Origin: Bacteroidales bacterium
Lineage (GTDB): Bacteria > Bacteroidota > Bacteroidia > Bacteroidales > DTGW01
Assembly (NCBI GenBank): GCA_026416115.1
Contig: JAOAFU010000152.1
Coordinates: 1-41,516 of the forward strand
Direction: 5' to 3'
Length of the DNA: 41,516 nt
In this document: positions 37,489-41,516 of the stretch, one piece after another
Numbering within the stretch: position 1 is the first letter of the stretch
Layout of the letters: the number at the start of each line of letters is the position of its first letter
Program-made: the position numbers and the translations under genes
Notes under the pieces: generated by a model
Seen by the model: the letters and a program-made list of their open reading frames with translations, nothing else
Database searches by the model: none
Told to the model about the DNA's origin: nothing

Positions 37489-37572
37489 ATTAACAATAGA
37501 TTTTTTTCAAAAAAAAATTTAATTCAACCTTATGCTTATCAGAGGATTACAATAAACAAGCTGTGAATGAGA

Positions 37573-37938
37573 TTAGTTTTTCTGAAAGGGATAAAAAGCA
37601 TTCTCGATGTGTTCGATAACAGCCTGACCATATTCGTAGCTAATACTAATAATATCGAATCGAGATTCGCCATCCAAGCCTTTTTGCTGAAGAAACAAAT
37701 TGGCAGCATCAACCAGGAAACGTTGCTTTTTTCGAGTAACAGTCTCGGCAGGAGATAAAACGCTTCCAAATTTACGTGTGCGTACTTCGACAAACACATA
37801 AATCCCATTGTGTAGCGCCACAATGTCTAACTCCCTTTTATAACTATGCCAATTACGAGCTAAAATAACATATCCTTTACTTTTTAAATATTCTTCTGCC
37901 AAATTTTCGCCTCTATCTCCAATGTTTTTTTTATTCAT
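37573..37938 (-). CDS. yraN: YraN family protein (UPF0102)
   Basis: A 121-residue predicted nuclease-fold protein of the YraN family, whose function is unproven. The restriction-endonuclease-like core is visible: GENLAEEYLKSKGYVILARNW, the acidic ELDIVALHNG, and VFVEVRTRKFGS (VEV-x-R in place of the common VEVK). The terminal RFDIISI is also typical. It lies about 225 bp upstream of nrdJ on the same strand and may be transcribed separately. Confidence 0.9.
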   Translation of the reverse strand: MNKKNIGDRGENLAEEYLKSKGYVILARNWHSYKRELDIVALHNGIYVFVEVRTRKFGSVLSPAETVTRKKQRFLVDAANLFLQQKGLDGESRFDIISISYEYGQAVIEHIENAFYPFQKN

Positions 37939-38097
37939 TCTCTAAAAAAAGTGTTTAGTCAACAAAATTTGGACGTTTATGGAATTTTAGCAGGTATTCG
38001 TAAAATTTTTACGACTAAAATTACAATTGATTCGTATAAATAACTAAAATTTGTGCAAAATTTATGAAAAAAAATATTAAATTATAGGGATGGGTTT

Positions 38098-38724
38098 ATG
38101 AGGAGGATTTTGTGGGTAATAGTAACATTATCTACTCGCTTATGGGCAAGTGGTTTTGAAGGGAGTATTACCTGGATTAAACAATCGCCATACGATACTA
38201 CGTTTTATACTTACTATATTTCGAACGACCGAATTCGTATTGAAGAAAAAGATAATAAAAAAAACATCCGCCACGTTTATCTCATTAATATTAACAAGGA
38301 GGAAGTTTTTATTATCGACCCGGCCAAAAAAATGTATACTAAATTAAAAAAAAGTACCTCCCGCAGTAAAGACGCAAACCACTTTATCGTCAAAAAAACA
38401 AATAACTATAAAATTATCAAGGGGGTTAAATGCTATCAATGGAGGGTAAAAAATGTTCATCGAAATTGCGAAATTACCTATTGGGTTGCCCAAAAAAACT
38501 TTGATTTTTTTGACAAGATGGTAAAAGTTTTAAACAACACCGATAAGGGATGGGAATATTTCAACAGTATACCCCATTCGTCGGGCTATTTCCCCATGCT
38601 CTATGAAGAACGAACGCTACTTCGAGACAAACGAATGCAAACCTCTGTAATTAAAATAGAGCAACATAGAATTGACTCATCTATCTTTCAAATACCCAAA
38701 GATTACATTCTATTTATTATGTAA
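38098..38724 (+). CDS. Exported DUF4412-like protein
   Basis: A 208-residue protein with an N-terminal signal-like segment (RILWVIVTLSTRLWAS). Its core resembles the DUF4412 family of periplasmic Bacteroidota proteins: FEGSITWIKQSPYDTTFYTYYI, DRIRIEEKD, and INKEEVFIIDPAKKMYTKLKK, followed by NYKIIKGVKCYQWRVKN and IEQHRIDSSIFQIP. The function is unknown. The ATG at 38098 is closely preceded by GGGATGGGTTT; no neighbour suggests an operon. Confidence 0.7.
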   Translation: MRRILWVIVTLSTRLWASGFEGSITWIKQSPYDTTFYTYYISNDRIRIEEKDNKKNIRHVYLININKEEVFIIDPAKKMYTKLKKSTSRSKDANHFIVKKTNNYKIIKGVKCYQWRVKNVHRNCEITYWVAQKNFDFFDKMVKVLNNTDKGWEYFNSIPHSSGYFPMLYEERTLLRDKRMQTSVIKIEQHRIDSSIFQIPKDYILFIM

Positions 38725-38804
38725 AAAATACCTTCCTCCTTTCTTTTTTCAATAGAAAAGGAACTTAATCTTAAAACGCAGACTAACTGCTAAGAATTGA
38801 CGAA

Positions 38805-39032
38805 TTATTCCATCGAAGCTATAATCTCTTCAACAGTTTTAAACGAGTTGGGTAAAAGATCGGCTGGCACCCTCCCTACGCGCTTACGAACCTGATAACG
38901 TTTGCAGGTGTTCCAACCACTTTCTCCCGCTTCGCAATATAGCCTCCGATAATTTGCAGCTGTAACTGCCATATCAACTAAAATGCCGGAATAGATAGGG
39001 CATTTTTCGAAATATTCACAACGTTCCGACAT
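38805..39032 (-). CDS. Small four-cysteine protein of unknown function
   Basis: A 75-residue cytosolic protein. Cysteines occur at 5, 11, 33 and 43 (CEYFEKCPIY, YCEAG, TCKRY), a pattern of Cx5CP, YC and CxRY, followed by VPADLLPNSF. From memory, short proteins with this signature are scattered across bacteria and lack an assigned role. The cysteines could bind zinc or an iron-sulfur cluster. It stands alone, converging with the DUF4412-like gene and separated from the STN-protein gene by 176 bp. The real reading frame is supported by the motif rather than by context. Confidence 0.68.
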   Translation of the reverse strand: MSERCEYFEKCPIYSGILVDMAVTAANYRRLYCEAGESGWNTCKRYQVRKRVGRVPADLLPNSFKTVEEIIASME

Positions 39033-39208
39033 AAAAAATAATGTTTAAGGGTTAGCAAAGCAATTATTGGTAAATTTATAGTTATTTTTTTATACAATGC
39101 AAAAAATTAAATAAAAAAATCTTCATTATTATACATGTATTATGTCTTTTCCTCTTTTGAATATAGGCTTTCGATGTATAAAAAAATAATTCAAACTTGA
39201 AGAAGTAA

Positions 39209-40759
39209 TTATTTATTATTAAAAATTGTGTTCCATAGATTTAAAGTCTGTCCTTCATTTTGTTCCATACTTAACTTATTGATAGCCCTAATTAGAGGTT
39301 CTTCGGGAGCAATGATGTTGTAATGTTCCCAAAAATCGTCGTGGTACCTACTAATCATATCAATCATAACATCGTTGGAATGAACAATCTCGTCCCTTTT
39401 AAAACGCGCATGGTTTGTTGTATCGATACGAGTTATCGCAAGTTCCGAACGCGTAGAAATGATATTATTTAAAAGGAAGAAACGACTTTTTGCTTTAAGT
39501 TTTAACTCAATAGAGGTATATTCAAGAAACCATTTCTGGTTCATAGGACGATAAAATACAGCATAGCGTGCTTCCTGTAGTTTAACTTGCGTTTTTCGAG
39601 GCACTTTTTTTACTAGCAAATGCTGAGCATACTCAATCCCAAGAGGTGTTAAACCAAATTCGGCTGCTACAAGTGCATATGTTTGATCGTCGATATAAAG
39701 AAAACCTTGATATGCTATTTCGGATAAACGTTTTAGGGGTTCGAAGCGAATTATGTAAAGATTTCTTTCATTATACTTAATTTTCCCCTCAACCCGATAA
39801 ACATATTCCGACAATCCTTCGCGACTTAAGAAGACTGGCGACTCTTTAATTAAATCAATCTTCACGCAATTATAAACCCCACCCTCTAATTTTATCGACA
39901 AAGTAGAAAGAGAATTTACAGACTGGCTCCGATGACCTTTAAATATTTTTGCCTGATCATTTAATAACCAACTCGAATAAGGCGCCTTTGCAATATCTAC
40001 TAAAGCTTCGATTATCGATAAATAATTTTCTTCATTTTTTATAACCTCTCTATAAAAGGCGGAATACATTGCATTTTGCTGATAATAATTTTTGTTTACA
40101 TTGGCAATTACATTTTCAATTATCGTAACAGCCGAAATATTACGCACAAACACCGGTGGCAACTCTATGGGCAACTCAGCAAGAGTAATAATTAATGTTT
40201 GCTGCGTAATAGTATCGATCCTAAGCTTTTTGGGAAGATATCCAAGAAAGCTAACCACTAGGGTATCGGTTCGATAATTTGATGGTATCTTTAGCCTAAA
40301 AAATCCTTCGCTATTTGCAACAGTCGATACATCCTTATTTATTATTGATACCGAAGCAAAGGACAGGGGTTCTTGCTGAGTATTGAATATTTTTCCTGTT
40401 ATTGTAATAATACTATCTTTTGAAGCAAAAACCGATTTAGCAGGTTGCGATGTTATTAGAGGAAAAAAGACCACTTGTCGGCCAAGAATATCATAACCAA
40501 GAGGAAAAGAACTTAAAATTACCTGCAATACCTCACTAAGGGTACCCTCGGTATCGACCGAGATATTCTTTCTTAACTCGGGAAGTTGAGCATTATACGA
40601 AAAATTGACTTTATAAACCGAAGATATCGTGTCAATTGCTTCTTTAAGTGTTTTGTTTTGAAGCTTTATGCGATGCTTATCATTACCGATTTGTGCAGTG
40701 GATGTAAGAGACTGCACAAATAGAAGTAAGAGCACTAAATAGAGTCCAAAACCTTTCAT
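39209..40759 (-). CDS. STN and carboxypeptidase-regulatory-domain surface protein without TonB barrel
   Basis: An exported 516-residue protein. After a signal peptide (LYLVLLLLFVQSLTSTAQ) comes an STN domain (residues 28-100: LQNKTLKEAIDTISSVYKV to VVFFP), then a carboxypeptidase-like regulatory domain (residues 115-195: ITGKIFNTQQEPLSFASVSI to FLGYLPKKL). The remaining 300 residues contain SAFYREVIKNEENYLSIIEA but no TonB plug or receptor barrel. STN domains normally let TonB receptors signal to FecR anti-sigma factors. The start lies 15 bp from the stop of an upstream FecR-type gene, so the pair may form a signalling unit with a non-transporting partner. Confidence 0.8.
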   Translation of the reverse strand: MKGFGLYLVLLLLFVQSLTSTAQIGNDKHRIKLQNKTLKEAIDTISSVYKVNFSYNAQLPELRKNISVDTEGTLSEVLQVILSSFPLGYDILGRQVVFFPLITSQPAKSVFASKDSIITITGKIFNTQQEPLSFASVSIINKDVSTVANSEGFFRLKIPSNYRTDTLVVSFLGYLPKKLRIDTITQQTLIITLAELPIELPPVFVRNISAVTIIENVIANVNKNYYQQNAMYSAFYREVIKNEENYLSIIEALVDIAKAPYSSWLLNDQAKIFKGHRSQSVNSLSTLSIKLEGGVYNCVKIDLIKESPVFLSREGLSEYVYRVEGKIKYNERNLYIIRFEPLKRLSEIAYQGFLYIDDQTYALVAAEFGLTPLGIEYAQHLLVKKVPRKTQVKLQEARYAVFYRPMNQKWFLEYTSIELKLKAKSRFFLLNNIISTRSELAITRIDTTNHARFKRDEIVHSNDVMIDMISRYHDDFWEHYNIIAPEEPLIRAINKLSMEQNEGQTLNLWNTIFNNK

Positions 40760-40773
40760 TTTAGCAACACCTC

Positions 40774-41516
40774 TTAAGGCTGAGTCTGTCTTACTAAATA
40801 TAGCGTATCGTTTAATCGAGTAGTTTTCAGTATAAATGTTTTATCTATGATTTGCAGGATATCATCTAATTCGAGCTTTTCGTATGTGGCTGTTAGCTTG
40901 TTGCGAAGAATTTGCGTATCGGGAACGATTGTTTTTCCATAGGTACGACTTAAAACTCCGTAAACATATGCTAAATCTGCTTCTTTGAAAATAAATCGAG
41001 AGGTACACCATGCCAGCTGATTCCAGTCTACTGTATCGGATTTAACCATAGCTTTCGAACCAGCGGCATATATTGCTTTCTGGTTAGGAGTCAGTATCAA
41101 AGATTCATTGGTTTCAGAAGCATGAAACGAAACTCTACCCGATTGCACCAATACCTCAACATTACCTTCCCGATCCACAATAACATTAAAACGAGTTCCC
41201 AAGACTTTTATGCTAGCTGCAGGAGTATAAACTAAAAAGGGACGAAGAGGGTCGGAACTAACTGTAAAAAATGCTTCGCCTTTCATAAGTTTGACCTGCC
41301 TATAATTGCCTTTAAATTTACGTGGATACTCAATTTGAGAATTTCGGTTAAGATCGACAACAGTGCCATCGGACAAAACTATTTTCTTGGTTGTCTGAAA
41401 AGTAGAAATACGAATAGTTGATTGGTAAAGCTGCCCTATAAAAAAAGTCGACGCTATGACAAGCAAGATACTGGCGGCTGCAACATAAATAACCAATAAT
41501 TTTTTGCTTTTTTTAC
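40774..41516 (-). CDS. fecR: FecR-family anti-sigma factor (N-terminus beyond window edge)
   Basis: Membrane-bound regulator of an ECF sigma factor. The visible part begins with a lysine-rich segment and a transmembrane helix (VIYVAAASILLVIASTFFIG). A FecR domain follows (TTKKIVLSDGTVVDLNRNSQIEYP to VLGTRFNVIVDREGNVEVLVQSGRVSF), then a DUF4974 domain (FKEADLAYVYGVLSRTYGK to the end). The frame stays open to the last base of the window, reading KKSKKLL before the helix, so the TTG at 41496 is not the start and about 80-100 N-terminal residues are missing. The sigma factor gene would be expected just outside the window. Confidence 0.88.
   Translation of the reverse strand, partial: KKSKKLLVIYVAAASILLVIASTFFIGQLYQSTIRISTFQTTKKIVLSDGTVVDLNRNSQIEYPRKFKGNYRQVKLMKGEAFFTVSSDPLRPFLVYTPAASIKVLGTRFNVIVDREGNVEVLVQSGRVSFHASETNESLILTPNQKAIYAAGSKAMVKSDTVDWNQLAWCTSRFIFKEADLAYVYGVLSRTYGKTIVPDTQILRNKLTATYEKLELDDILQIIDKTFILKTTRLNDTLYLVRQTQP

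Noticed and set aside
37348-37572. Possible cobalamin riboswitch before nrdJ
   Set aside because: No B12-box-like conserved sequence or long multi-stem pattern is visible in this short AT-rich spacer.

Overview
The window looks like chromosomal DNA from an AT-rich member of the Bacteroidota, probably near the Bacteroidales or Marinilabiliales. The evidence is a succinate dehydrogenase/fumarate reductase with a single-chain b558-type cytochrome b, a type IX secretion C-terminal domain, FecR/STN surface-signalling proteins, a SiaB/SiaC pair, and three promoters that match the Bacteroidetes sigma-A pattern TTTG-N18/20-TAnnTTTG. No insertion sequence, prophage, integrase or CRISPR array was seen, and most genes are core metabolism.

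Layout. Positions 1-951 hold the end of an AmmeMemoRadiSam-type radical SAM gene. A Xaa-Pro aminopeptidase (955-2247, minus) diverges from an sdhCAB operon (2377-5774). That operon runs on into an Mrp-type ATPase, RNase HII and RNase HI (to 8044), followed by a SiaB-like kinase and its SiaC-like partner (8155-9123). rmlA (minus, 9120-9995) and a 650-bp AT-rich gap come next. yjbQ (plus) abuts the end of a long minus-strand operon with the order of transcription ugd, uxs, rmlC, rmlD, phosphohexomutase, purC, DEAD-box helicase (19284 down to 11063). Sugar-nucleotide synthesis (UDP-GlcA, UDP-Xyl, dTDP-Rha) is therefore linked to purine synthesis and RNA metabolism. A secreted T9SS cargo protein, tRNA-Phe(GAA) with its own promoter and terminator, and a Wzx-like flippase follow (19601-23358). 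A plus-strand block at 23584-27992 encodes a TonB-dependent receptor, a mono-haem lipoprotein, a DUF5777 beta-barrel protein and a YceI protein.

The most informative region is 28088-34677. A strong promoter drives a 28-codon leader peptide with twelve consecutive Ile/Leu/Val codons. A textbook attenuator follows: a perfect terminator hairpin plus a competing 9-bp antiterminator whose 5' arm lies inside the leader ORF. Downstream are ilvD, ilvB and ilvN, and then, closely spaced, a two-domain ABC ATPase and a metallo-beta-lactamase-fold hydrolase that would share the same control. This is ribosome-mediated transcription attenuation of branched-chain amino acid synthesis in a Bacteroidota genome, laid out as in enterobacterial ilvL.

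The right side (34732-41516) carries a cobalamin-dependent ribonucleotide reductase, YraN, a DUF4412-like exported protein, a small four-cysteine protein, and a truncated FecR anti-sigma gene followed by an STN plus carboxypeptidase-regulatory-domain protein that has no TonB receptor barrel.
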